Source: Anthropogastromicrobium aceti
GTDB lineage: Bacteria; Bacillota; Clostridia; Lachnospirales; Lachnospiraceae
Direction: 5' to 3' (one strand)
DNA length: 64,000 nt
Assembly: GCF_025567095.1 (NCBI RefSeq)
Contig: NZ_JAOQJH010000002.1
Positions 51,276-59,174 of the stretch are shown here, in pieces (within the stretch, counting starts at the first letter, position 1; every line of letters begins with the position of its first letter). The notes under the pieces are model-generated. The model worked only from the letters and a program-made list of their open reading frames with translations. It was not told the DNA's origin and ran no database searches. The position numbers were made by a program, and so were the translations under genes.

Positions 51276-52232
51276 ATGGCTGAGAGAGAAAAGCTGATTG
51301 AGGTCAAAGACCTGCAGATTAGTTTCGGAAAAGGACGAAAAAAGTTTGTAGCAGTTGACCATGTGAATTTTGATATTTATAAGGGAGAGACATTCTCCCT
51401 GGTAGGTGAGTCCGGTTCCGGAAAGACTACCATCGGCCGCGCTATTACCCGTATCAATCCTACTTCGGCCGGAGAGATCTATTTTAAGGGCAAGAAGATC
51501 AATGGAAAGATTTCAAAGGAGCTTGACCGCGAGGTTATTAAGAGCTGCCAGATGATTTTCCAGGATCCTATGGCATCCTTAAATGAGCGTGCAAAGGTTG
51601 ATTACATTGTTTCTGAGGGTCTGTTAAACTTCCATATGTATAAGGATGAGGCAGATCGCGAGGCGAAGGTACAGAAGGCACTTCGAGAGGTTGGTCTTCT
51701 TCCGGAGTTTGCATCTCGTTTCCCACACGAGTTCTCTGGTGGACAAAGACAGCGTATCGGTATTGCAAGAGCCTTGATTATGGAGCCAGAGTTTGTTGTA
51801 GCTGATGAGCCGATTTCAGCGCTTGATGTTTCTATTCGTGCACAGGTATTGAATTTGTTAAACCAGTTAAAGGCATCAAGAGGACTGACATATCTGTTTA
51901 TTGCACATGACCTTTCTGTAGTACGTTTTATTTCAGACCGTATTGCTGTTATCTATAAAGGCCGTATTGTGGAGCTGGCAGAGGCAGAGGAATTATTCCA
52001 TCATCCACTGCATCCTTATACAAAGGCACTGCTTTCAGCAGTTCCGATTCCGGATCCAGAAATCGAGAAGAAGAAAAAGCTTTTGATTTATGATCCAACG
52101 CTTCATGATTACACAATCTCTAAGCCACAGTGGGTAGAGATTACTGAAGGTCATTTTGTATATGGTAATGAGCCGGAGCTTGAGAAATATCGTGCTGAGA
52201 TTGAAGCAATCAATGCAGCAGAGAGAGCATAA
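51276..52232 (+). CDS. oppF: Peptide ABC transporter ATPase OppF
   Basis: 318 residues from ATG 51276; AAAGAGG is 7 bases before it, while the ATG at 51270 is too close. Walker A is GESGSGKTT, the Q-loop MIFQDPMASLNERAKV, the signature FSGGQRQRIGIARAL and Walker B FVVADEPISALDVS, with H-loop AHDLSVVRFISDRI. The C-terminal HDYTISKPQWVEITEGHFVYG is the family's tail. It lies 13 bases after oppD. A small membrane-protein gene follows. Confidence 0.93.
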   Translation: MAEREKLIEVKDLQISFGKGRKKFVAVDHVNFDIYKGETFSLVGESGSGKTTIGRAITRINPTSAGEIYFKGKKINGKISKELDREVIKSCQMIFQDPMASLNERAKVDYIVSEGLLNFHMYKDEADREAKVQKALREVGLLPEFASRFPHEFSGGQRQRIGIARALIMEPEFVVADEPISALDVSIRAQVLNLLNQLKASRGLTYLFIAHDLSVVRFISDRIAVIYKGRIVELAEAEELFHHPLHPYTKALLSAVPIPDPEIEKKKKLLIYDPTLHDYTISKPQWVEITEGHFVYGNEPELEKYRAEIEAINAAERA

Positions 52233-52252
52233 AGAAGAGGCGAGAGAAGAGC

Positions 52253-52687
52253 ATGAGATGGTTGAAAAAACAGTATCACCGCTATATGATTCGCCCCATT
52301 GTAACAAAAACGATCACCAGAACCCTAATCGGTCTGGTGATCGTCTTGCTATGGGATAAATACGTGAATGTAGAGCGGATTGGAGTTTCAAGGCTTGGCT
52401 TTGGACTGGGTGCAGTTGGAATTATTTTAATGGCTGGTGCATGGTTTTCCTATCTGCATTTGGATGGATTAACACCTATTGATACAGCGAAAAAGAAATT
52501 TGGTGTGAAAAATAAAAAGAAAAAAACAAAGCAAAGCATGGGCGGCGATATTGCAGACTACCTTGATGAGGAAATTGTGCCGTATGAGGAGCTGGATGAA
52601 TCTGAAAAGGCAGCATGTCAGATGGCAGCCTTTTTGATTTCTGGAATGATCCTTGTGATCGCCGGGATTGTGATCCCACTCTTTTAA
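52253..52687 (+). CDS. Small three-helix membrane protein at the end of the opp operon
   Basis: 144 residues that I do not recognise as a named family. Helices are at about 22-36 (TRTLIGLVIVLLWDKYV), 48-68 (GLGAVGIILMAGAWFSYL) and 122-143 (MAAFLISGMILVIAGIVIPL). Between helices 2 and 3 lies a cytoplasmic stretch with KKKFGVKNKKKKTK followed by an acidic segment. The start follows AAGAAGAGGCGAGAGAAGAGC, 20 bases after oppF, so it is in the operon. The other Opp operon also ends with a small multi-helix protein of similar size, suggesting an accessory role for the transporter. Confidence 0.75.
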   Translation: MRWLKKQYHRYMIRPIVTKTITRTLIGLVIVLLWDKYVNVERIGVSRLGFGLGAVGIILMAGAWFSYLHLDGLTPIDTAKKKFGVKNKKKKTKQSMGGDIADYLDEEIVPYEELDESEKAACQMAAFLISGMILVIAGIVIPLF

Positions 52688-52695
52688 GAGCTCAC

Positions 52696-52725
52696 AAAAA
52701 GCAGGGCACATGCCTTGCTTTTTTT
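52696..52725 (+). terminator. Terminator of the first opp operon
   Basis: AAAAAGCAGGGC / GCCTTGCTTTTTTT hairpin with a short loop. Confidence 0.85.
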
Positions 52726-52779
52726 CGTAAATAAGGGTATGATTGTAGAACAAAGATATCAGAGAAAGGATGGGATTCT

Positions 52780-53826
52780 ATGGCAAAATCAAAAAAAGGA
52801 AAAACAGTCATTGCAGGAGTGGCAGCGGTAAGTGCAGCCAGTATTTTGACCGTGAGAGGTATTTTCCACAAGGTATTCGCCAGACAGGAGAAGGAGGATG
52901 ACGCAATCAGTCTGCGCTATAAGGACATGAGCGGAATGGTAAGAAAAAAAATTACAATCGTCTCTGGTTCCACTCATCTGACAGGATATTTATATGGAGA
53001 AGCATCTGCCAAAGGTCTCGTTGTTGTGTGCCATGGAATTGCAGGCGGCGGAGAAGATAATTTAAGCATGGTTAAATATATGCTGGATGATGGTTATCAG
53101 GTTTTTACATTTGATTATACGGGCGTGTATGAAAGTGAAGGAGCTTCATCTGTGGGCTTCTATCAGGCTGTGAAGGATTTGAATGCAGTTTTGGGTTATA
53201 TTGAGGCGTCTGCATCACTAAAGAATCTTCCAGTATTTTTATATGGTCATAGCTGGGGTGGTTATACAGCTGCGGCAGTGCTGAATTTTAAGCATAATAT
53301 TGCAGGTGTTATTACAATTTCAGGTTTTTCTAGTCCAATGGCAATTACGAAAGAGGCGGCAGGACGCATCATTCCAACATTGTTGGTAGATTTATTGCTT
53401 CCGTTTGCTGCGCTTTATCAGCGTATTATTTTTGGTAAGAATTATAATTTGTCTGCAATTGATGGCATCAATAGCTGTGACGTGCCGGTTCTTGTTATGC
53501 ATGGCAAAGAGGATGAAGTGATTAGCTATGAGGGATCTTCTATTATCGCGCAGCGAAGCCATATTACAAATCCAAATGTTGAGTACTATACTGAGACACG
53601 TCCGGGAAAGAGCAATCACATGGGAATTTTCTTCACAAAGGGCGGAACAGCTTATTATCTAGCCAAGAAGGAAGAATTAAAGATGCTTCACGATTTGTAT
53701 TATAACCGTGTTCCAGAAAAGGTGCTTTCAAAATGGTTTGCCCGCCTTGATAAAAAGCAGGCAAATGATCTGGATCCACTGTTTGTAAAGACAGTGCTTG
53801 ATTTCCTTGATAAGAACTGCAAGTAA
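52780..53826 (+). CDS. Membrane-anchored alpha/beta-hydrolase (serine aminopeptidase S33-like)
   Basis: 348 residues. An N-terminal hydrophobic segment (about 9-28, VIAGVAAVSAASILTVRGI) is a membrane anchor or uncleaved signal. The hydrolase fold shows GLVVVCHGIAGGGEDN, nucleophile GHSWGG (YGHSWGGYTAAAVL), the acid in HGKEDEVISYEGS and His in KSNHMGIFF. Members are lysophospholipases, acyl esterases or peptidases. It sits between two peptide-transport operons with its own promoter region. Processing of peptides or lipids at the membrane is possible but unproven. The start is behind GAGAAAGGATGGGATTCT. Confidence 0.82.
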   Translation: MAKSKKGKTVIAGVAAVSAASILTVRGIFHKVFARQEKEDDAISLRYKDMSGMVRKKITIVSGSTHLTGYLYGEASAKGLVVVCHGIAGGGEDNLSMVKYMLDDGYQVFTFDYTGVYESEGASSVGFYQAVKDLNAVLGYIEASASLKNLPVFLYGHSWGGYTAAAVLNFKHNIAGVITISGFSSPMAITKEAAGRIIPTLLVDLLLPFAALYQRIIFGKNYNLSAIDGINSCDVPVLVMHGKEDEVISYEGSSIIAQRSHITNPNVEYYTETRPGKSNHMGIFFTKGGTAYYLAKKEELKMLHDLYYNRVPEKVLSKWFARLDKKQANDLDPLFVKTVLDFLDKNCK

Positions 53827-53902
53827 GCCATGGTGACAGGGACGGTGGTTCACAATGTGTCCCTACTGGCAATGAGAAAGCGAAAGAAAATCAGCCCTAA
53901 CA

Positions 53903-53931
53903 TTGACAGTCTTTTTCCAGTCATATATAAT
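53903..53931 (+). promoter_or_regulatory. Promoter of the second opp operon
   Basis: Perfect consensus: TTGACA (53903-53908), a 17-base spacer and TATAAT (53926-53931). Just upstream, at about 53829-53862, lies a small hairpin-forming segment (GGGAC...GTGTCCC). Confidence 0.85.
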
Positions 53932-54007
53932 AAATATGATACTGATTTATCAGGTTCTGAGAAAACAAAATCTAACGGAACATGAGAAGAAAATAGGAGG
54001 AATGAAT

Positions 54008-56500
54008 ATGAGAAAGGTAGCATTATCTTTGATGCTGGCTGCTTCTATGGCTGCAACTACACTTGGCAGCACCGCAGTTTTTGCATCAGACGCAACCACA
54101 ACGGAGTCTGAGAGCTATACCTATCGCTATGCGTTAGCTGATTTCCCAACAAACTGGAGTCTTCATGACAACCAGACGCATACAGACTCTGAGCTTATGC
54201 AGTATCTGGAAGCAGGTTTCTACAGTTTCGATTACAATGATACCCAGGATGGTTATCAGATGGTTCCGCTTGTTGCAACAGGCGATCCAGAGGATGTAAC
54301 TGCTGAGTATAAGGATCAGTATGGTTTAGACGGTGATGAGGCATTGGCATGGAAGATTACCATTCGTGATGATTTAAAGTGGGATGACGGTACACCGATC
54401 GTTGCTTCTGATTTTGTAAAGTCTGCAGAGCTTCTGTTAAACCCGAAGGCACAGCATCACCGCGCAGATATGCTGTACTCTGGAAATCTTGTATTAAAGA
54501 ATGCAAAGAATTTCCTTTATGCAGGACAGCATGCATATGCTGAGACTTTTATCTCTTCTGAGATGGGTGAGGATGAGTACGTAGATCCATCCACATTCGA
54601 GAAGAATGATGATGGTGTTTACATGGTAGACGGACATGATTTAGCACTCAGCTTAAGTGACTGTGCAACATGGGATTCTACCACGGGACTTTCTGATTAC
54701 TATGCAATGGAAGATTACAAGTCTGCATTTATGAAGGATGATGTTGATCTGTATGAGACTGTTTTAGCTGCAAATGCAAATGATGACGGCTATGTTCCGG
54801 TAACTGATGAGGTTGTTGAGGCACTTCAGCACATCGTTGCTAACCTTCACGGCTATGCAACTGTAGAGGATTACGCAGCAGAAGGCGGCGACTATGCTTA
54901 CAAAGAGTGGGAAGAGATGGTATATAAGGGTACCGAGTATCCAGAGATGTCAATCGATGAAGTTGGTATCTTTGCTCCGTCCGATACTGAGCTCGTTTTA
55001 GTCCTTGAAAAGCCATTAAAGGGCTTCTACTTAAAGTATTCTCTGACAGATTCCTGGTTAGTAAAGGAAGATCTGTATAAGAGCTGCGAGTCTGAGAGCA
55101 ACGGTGTTTACAATAATACCTACGGTACTTCCGCAGAGACAACTGCTTCCTTTGGACCGTACAAGCTGGCATCTTATCAGGCAGATAAGGAGTACGTTCT
55201 GGATAAGAACGAGTACTACTTTGGCAATGTAGACGGTCAGTATCAGACCACAAGTATCGTTGTTAGCTGTGTAAAAGAGCCGTCAACAAGACTTGAGATG
55301 TTCTTAAGCGGCGAGCTTGACACCTATGGCTTGACAAAGGATGATATCGAGACCTACGGTTCCAGCGATTACGCATATTATACCGTTGGTGAGAGTACCT
55401 TCTTCATGGCAATGAATCCAGGTGTTGAGGGACTTGAGGCAGCACAGAAGGCTGCTGGCGATAACATCAACAAGACAATCCTTAGCTTAAAGTCATTCCG
55501 TGAGGCACTTTGCTATTCACTTGACCGTGATGCCTTCAATGCAGCAGTTAACCCATTAAGCTCTGCAGCATTTGGTCTTTACTCAAACAGCATCATCTCT
55601 GATCCGGAAGAGGGTATTGCTTACCGTGATACTGAGGAAGCAAAGAATGTTTTAGCAAACTTCTGGGGTCTTTCTGATGATATCGGTGAGGGATTGATGT
55701 ATGAAACTGTTGATGAGGCAGTAGACAGCATCACAGGCTACAACTTAGAGATGGCTCAGGAGAAATTCAACGAGGCATATGATGAGGCAATCGCATCTGG
55801 TCTGATGGATGAAGATGACGTGATTGAGATCAAGATTGGTCTTCCAAACAGTGAGAGCACCTTCTACAACAAGGGTAACGAGTTCCTTGTAAACTGCTAC
55901 ACTGAGGCAGTAAAGGGAACTTCTCTTGAAGGCAAGTTAACCTTTAGCGTAGATGATACACTTGGAAATGGCTTTGGTGAGGCACTTAGAAGCCAGCAGG
56001 TAGATCTTCTGTTTGGTGTAGGCTGGACAGGTGCTGCACTTGATCCGTACAGCTTAATGGAAGCTTATACATCAAGCGAGTATCAGTATGACCCGTCATG
56101 GGATACAAAGTCTGCTGATGTAGATATCACATTGACAGATGGTGTTACCTACACGGCAACTGCATGGGATTGGACTCAGGCTATGCTTGGTGAGGCTGTT
56201 ACCATTAAGGCTGAGGATGGTACCACAAAAGAGTTCTCTGCTGGTTCTGCAGATGACAACAGCGAAGATCGTTTTGAGGTATTAGTTGGACTGGAGAATG
56301 CAGTTCTTGGAAATTATGACCTGATTCCAATGTTCGATGACTGTACAGCAGCATTAAAGAGTATGAAGATTCAGTATGCTACAGATGAGTATTACTACGG
56401 TGTTGAACGTGGTGGTGTTCAGTACATGACATACGACTACAGCGATGCTGAGTGGGATGCATTTGTATCTGAGCAGGGTGGAAAGCTCAATTACAACTAA
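54008..56500 (+). CDS. oppA: Large peptide-binding protein (OppA-like) of the second Opp system
   Basis: 830 residues from ATG 54008, 7 bases after AGGAGG; the frame runs further up but the signal MRKVALSLMLAASMAATTL fixes the start. Cleavage is after VFA, with no lipobox. It is an SBP family 5 protein about 190-200 residues longer than the other two. Family marks are WKITIRDDLKWDDGTPIVAS, a mid-part KEPSTRLEMFLSGELDTYGL and SFREALCYSLDRDAFN. Insertions lie at about 190-300 (including a DYYAMEDYKSAF region) and in the acidic C-terminal third (EDDVIEIKIGLPNSE). It is rich in Asp, Glu and Tyr. The ligand may be larger than a normal oligopeptide. A strong hairpin follows. Confidence 0.88.
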   Translation: MRKVALSLMLAASMAATTLGSTAVFASDATTTESESYTYRYALADFPTNWSLHDNQTHTDSELMQYLEAGFYSFDYNDTQDGYQMVPLVATGDPEDVTAEYKDQYGLDGDEALAWKITIRDDLKWDDGTPIVASDFVKSAELLLNPKAQHHRADMLYSGNLVLKNAKNFLYAGQHAYAETFISSEMGEDEYVDPSTFEKNDDGVYMVDGHDLALSLSDCATWDSTTGLSDYYAMEDYKSAFMKDDVDLYETVLAANANDDGYVPVTDEVVEALQHIVANLHGYATVEDYAAEGGDYAYKEWEEMVYKGTEYPEMSIDEVGIFAPSDTELVLVLEKPLKGFYLKYSLTDSWLVKEDLYKSCESESNGVYNNTYGTSAETTASFGPYKLASYQADKEYVLDKNEYYFGNVDGQYQTTSIVVSCVKEPSTRLEMFLSGELDTYGLTKDDIETYGSSDYAYYTVGESTFFMAMNPGVEGLEAAQKAAGDNINKTILSLKSFREALCYSLDRDAFNAAVNPLSSAAFGLYSNSIISDPEEGIAYRDTEEAKNVLANFWGLSDDIGEGLMYETVDEAVDSITGYNLEMAQEKFNEAYDEAIASGLMDEDDVIEIKIGLPNSESTFYNKGNEFLVNCYTEAVKGTSLEGKLTFSVDDTLGNGFGEALRSQQVDLLFGVGWTGAALDPYSLMEAYTSSEYQYDPSWDTKSADVDITLTDGVTYTATAWDWTQAMLGEAVTIKAEDGTTKEFSAGSADDNSEDRFEVLVGLENAVLGNYDLIPMFDDCTAALKSMKIQYATDEYYYGVERGGVQYMTYDYSDAEWDAFVSEQGGKLNYN

Positions 56501-56565
56501 TAAAGTATCAACATCGAGAAATCGAATAATAAGAAGTGATCATGTTGCAAAAAAAGCAACACTTC

Positions 56566-56609
56566 GACAGGAAAGGGGGCGGCTTGCCGCCCCCTTCCTG
56601 TCAGTTTTT
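56566..56609 (+). terminator. Strong hairpin after the large oppA gene
   Basis: GACAGGAAAGGGGGCGG / CCGCCCCCTTCCTGTC, about 16 bp with one bulge and loop CTTG, followed by AGTTTTT. It probably acts as a partial terminator so that the binding protein exceeds the permeases. Confidence 0.85.
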
Positions 56610-56671
56610 GGAAAAAAATTTTAAAAGCGTAAAACCGTAAAATTAAACATGAAAACAAACGGAGGACAACG

Positions 56672-57622
56672 ATGGTTAAGTACGTATTAAAGCGTATCGC
56701 GCTGATGTTTTTTGTCTTCTTCACAATTCTGACAGTATGCTTTGTACTCGTAAAGCTGCTGCCGCTTGTGGATGCCAAGCAGTTTGGCAAGGACATGAAT
56801 CTGATTCAGCAGCGAAGAGAAGCGCTGGGCTATAACAAGCCGATTCTGATACAGTATCTGATTTTCTTAAAACGAAGCGTAATAGGTGGAGACTGGGGAA
56901 TCAGTGAGGCGCTGTACCGCAGCCAGGATGTATGGAAGGTATTCACTTCCAAACTTCCGGCAACCATGATGGTAAACATCTATTCCATGCTTTTGGCAAT
57001 TCCAAGCGGACTGCTGCTTGGTATTTTTGCCGCATTAAAGAAAAACAAGTGGCAGGATTATCTGATTTCCACACTTGTCATGGTATTTATTTCCGTTCCG
57101 TCTTATGTATATGCACTGTTAATCCAGTATTTGCTCTGCTATAAGCTTAAGTTGTTCCCACTTCAGATGAACAGTGGAACGAACTATTTTTCACTGTCGA
57201 TGTTCCGCTCAGTCATGCCGGCTGTGCTGGCATTGGCATTTGGAAGTATTGCCAGTCTTGCCAGATATGTGCGCGCCGAGCTTTCTGAGGTATTGACAAG
57301 TGATTTTATGCTGCTTGCAAGAACAAAAGGTTTGACTCGCTCACAGGCAACGATTCGCCATGCAATGAGAAACTCCATGGTTCCGGTATTCCCAATGATT
57401 TTGGGAGAGTTTGTCGGTATCTTAGGCGGATCTCTGATTATTGAGACGATCTTTGGTGTACCTGGTGTCGGCCAGCTGTATTTAAATTCTATTACAGCAC
57501 GCGACTACAACTTCTTTATGTTGTTGTCTGCATTTTATACACTGATCGGACTTGTATCAGGACTAGTAGTTGATATCAGCTACGGCTTTATCGATCCGAG
57601 AATCAGAATGGGGGAACGATAA
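56672..57622 (+). CDS. oppB: OppB-type permease of the second Opp system
   Basis: 316 residues, normal OppB length, six helices. VKYVLKRIALMFFVFFTILT opens the first helix. The external segment is RREALGYNKPILIQYLIFLK, and the EAA loop is DFMLLARTKGLTRSQATIRHAM. It ends GFIDPRIRMGER. It starts behind ACGGAGGACAACG. It is the one component of this operon without an obvious insertion. Confidence 0.92.
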   Translation: MVKYVLKRIALMFFVFFTILTVCFVLVKLLPLVDAKQFGKDMNLIQQRREALGYNKPILIQYLIFLKRSVIGGDWGISEALYRSQDVWKVFTSKLPATMMVNIYSMLLAIPSGLLLGIFAALKKNKWQDYLISTLVMVFISVPSYVYALLIQYLLCYKLKLFPLQMNSGTNYFSLSMFRSVMPAVLALAFGSIASLARYVRAELSEVLTSDFMLLARTKGLTRSQATIRHAMRNSMVPVFPMILGEFVGILGGSLIIETIFGVPGVGQLYLNSITARDYNFFMLLSAFYTLIGLVSGLVVDISYGFIDPRIRMGER

Positions 57623-57623
57623 A

Positions 57624-59168
57624 ATGGCACGCAAAAATACAGATTATACAAATATCCCAAAAGAAAAATTTGAATTTTTTGACCGCAGCGAGGCGATTCA
57701 TGACAAGAAGCTTGAGACAAAGCCGGTTGGTTATTTCAAGGATGCCATGATGCGTTTTTGCCGCAATAAGAGTTCACTGACAGCAGCAGTTATCATTGAA
57801 CTGCTTCTTGCATTTGCACTTATTGTTCCGCTTGTGTCACACAACAGTTATACGAAATCAAAGACTGATACAACATATCTTCAGTATGGAAAGCTGCTTC
57901 CAAAGTCAAAGCTGTTTTCATGGGCAGGCTGGGATGGCGCAAAGAGAGAAACAATCAGCAGCGACATGTATGCATATTATGAGGCAATGGAGACAGAGCG
58001 CGGAGTAAATGCAATCACAAAAGTCTATAAGGCTGATTATGAGGATTCCTCCAGCACATCAAACAGCACATTTTATGATGTAAGAGTAGACTCCTATTCC
58101 AAGATTGGTATGTTAAATCTGACGCTGACAAAAGCAGAGTATGAGGCTATTCAGGATTGGCAGGATGAAAATCAGATTCAGGTAATTTATCCGTCAGTTG
58201 ACTCAAAGTCAATTCAGGCACCGAATCTGCGTTCAGATCCAAATATCTGGTATAAGTGTACGAATAAGGGTGCACCGAAGCTGGATAAGGATGGAAATAT
58301 TACGCCTATTTATCTGACAAAGGGAAAAGACGGCGATTATCACAGTCTTCGTATTGCTGGAGATGATGGTTCCTATCGCTATGCGACAGTAACAGGTTCT
58401 TCAACGTCAATGTCATTTAAGGTTCGTGTAGATTCTCTTAGTTATTTTCAGTATCGCTATGGTCATGAGCCGATATTCTTGTTTGGAACAAATGCTTACG
58501 GACAAGATATCCTGACAAGAATGGCTGAGGGTGCAAGATTTAGTCTCTTGTTTGCATTGATTATTTCTGCAATCAACTTGGCAATCGGTGCTGTTTACGG
58601 CGCAATTGAAGGCTTCTATGGCGGAGCAGTCGATATGATTATGGAGCGTATTTCAGATATCTTAAATGATGTTCCATTTATTGTAGTAACATCATTGTTC
58701 CAGCTGCATCTGGCAAGCAAGGTCGGCGTTGTGCCATCTTTGTTGTTTGCGTTTGTACTTACAGGCTGGATTGGTATGGCAAGCAAGACGCGTATGCAGT
58801 TTTATCGCTATAAAAATCAGGAATATATTCTTGCTGCACGCACACTTGGCGCTAAGGATTCACGTCTGATGTTTAAGCACATTTTCCCAAATGCAATTGG
58901 AACCTTAATTACAAGTGCCGTGCTTACGATTCCGAGCGTTATCTACTCTGAGTCTAACATGACATATCTGGGAATTGTAAATCTGGATTCTTCTAATATG
59001 ACATCACTTGGTACCATGCTTTCACAGGGAACCTCGATGCTTACGACGTATCCGCACATTATTTTATTCCCGGCAATTTATATTTCCCTGCTGATGATTT
59101 CCTTCAACCTGTTTGGAAACGGACTGCGGGATGCCTTTAACCCATCCCTGAGAGGAACGGAGGAGTAA
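57624..59168 (+). CDS. oppC: Enlarged OppC-type permease with extra external domain
   Basis: 514 residues from ATG 57624, behind GGGGGAACGATAAA, one base after the oppB stop. Usual OppC proteins have about 300. Helix 1 is at about 46-64. About 220 residues then follow before helix 2, rich in Ser, Thr, Tyr and Asp (SSSTSNSTFYDVRVDSYSK, DGDYHSLRIAGDDGSYRYAT). The normal short motif FLFGTNAYGQDILTR survives at its end. The remaining five helices and EAA loop (EYILAARTLGAKDSRLMFKHI) are standard. The insertion should face outward and may contact the oversized binding protein. It ends in NGLRDAFNPSL. Confidence 0.9.
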   Translation: MARKNTDYTNIPKEKFEFFDRSEAIHDKKLETKPVGYFKDAMMRFCRNKSSLTAAVIIELLLAFALIVPLVSHNSYTKSKTDTTYLQYGKLLPKSKLFSWAGWDGAKRETISSDMYAYYEAMETERGVNAITKVYKADYEDSSSTSNSTFYDVRVDSYSKIGMLNLTLTKAEYEAIQDWQDENQIQVIYPSVDSKSIQAPNLRSDPNIWYKCTNKGAPKLDKDGNITPIYLTKGKDGDYHSLRIAGDDGSYRYATVTGSSTSMSFKVRVDSLSYFQYRYGHEPIFLFGTNAYGQDILTRMAEGARFSLLFALIISAINLAIGAVYGAIEGFYGGAVDMIMERISDILNDVPFIVVTSLFQLHLASKVGVVPSLLFAFVLTGWIGMASKTRMQFYRYKNQEYILAARTLGAKDSRLMFKHIFPNAIGTLITSAVLTIPSVIYSESNMTYLGIVNLDSSNMTSLGTMLSQGTSMLTTYPHIILFPAIYISLLMISFNLFGNGLRDAFNPSLRGTEE

Positions 59169-59174
59169 TTTAGA

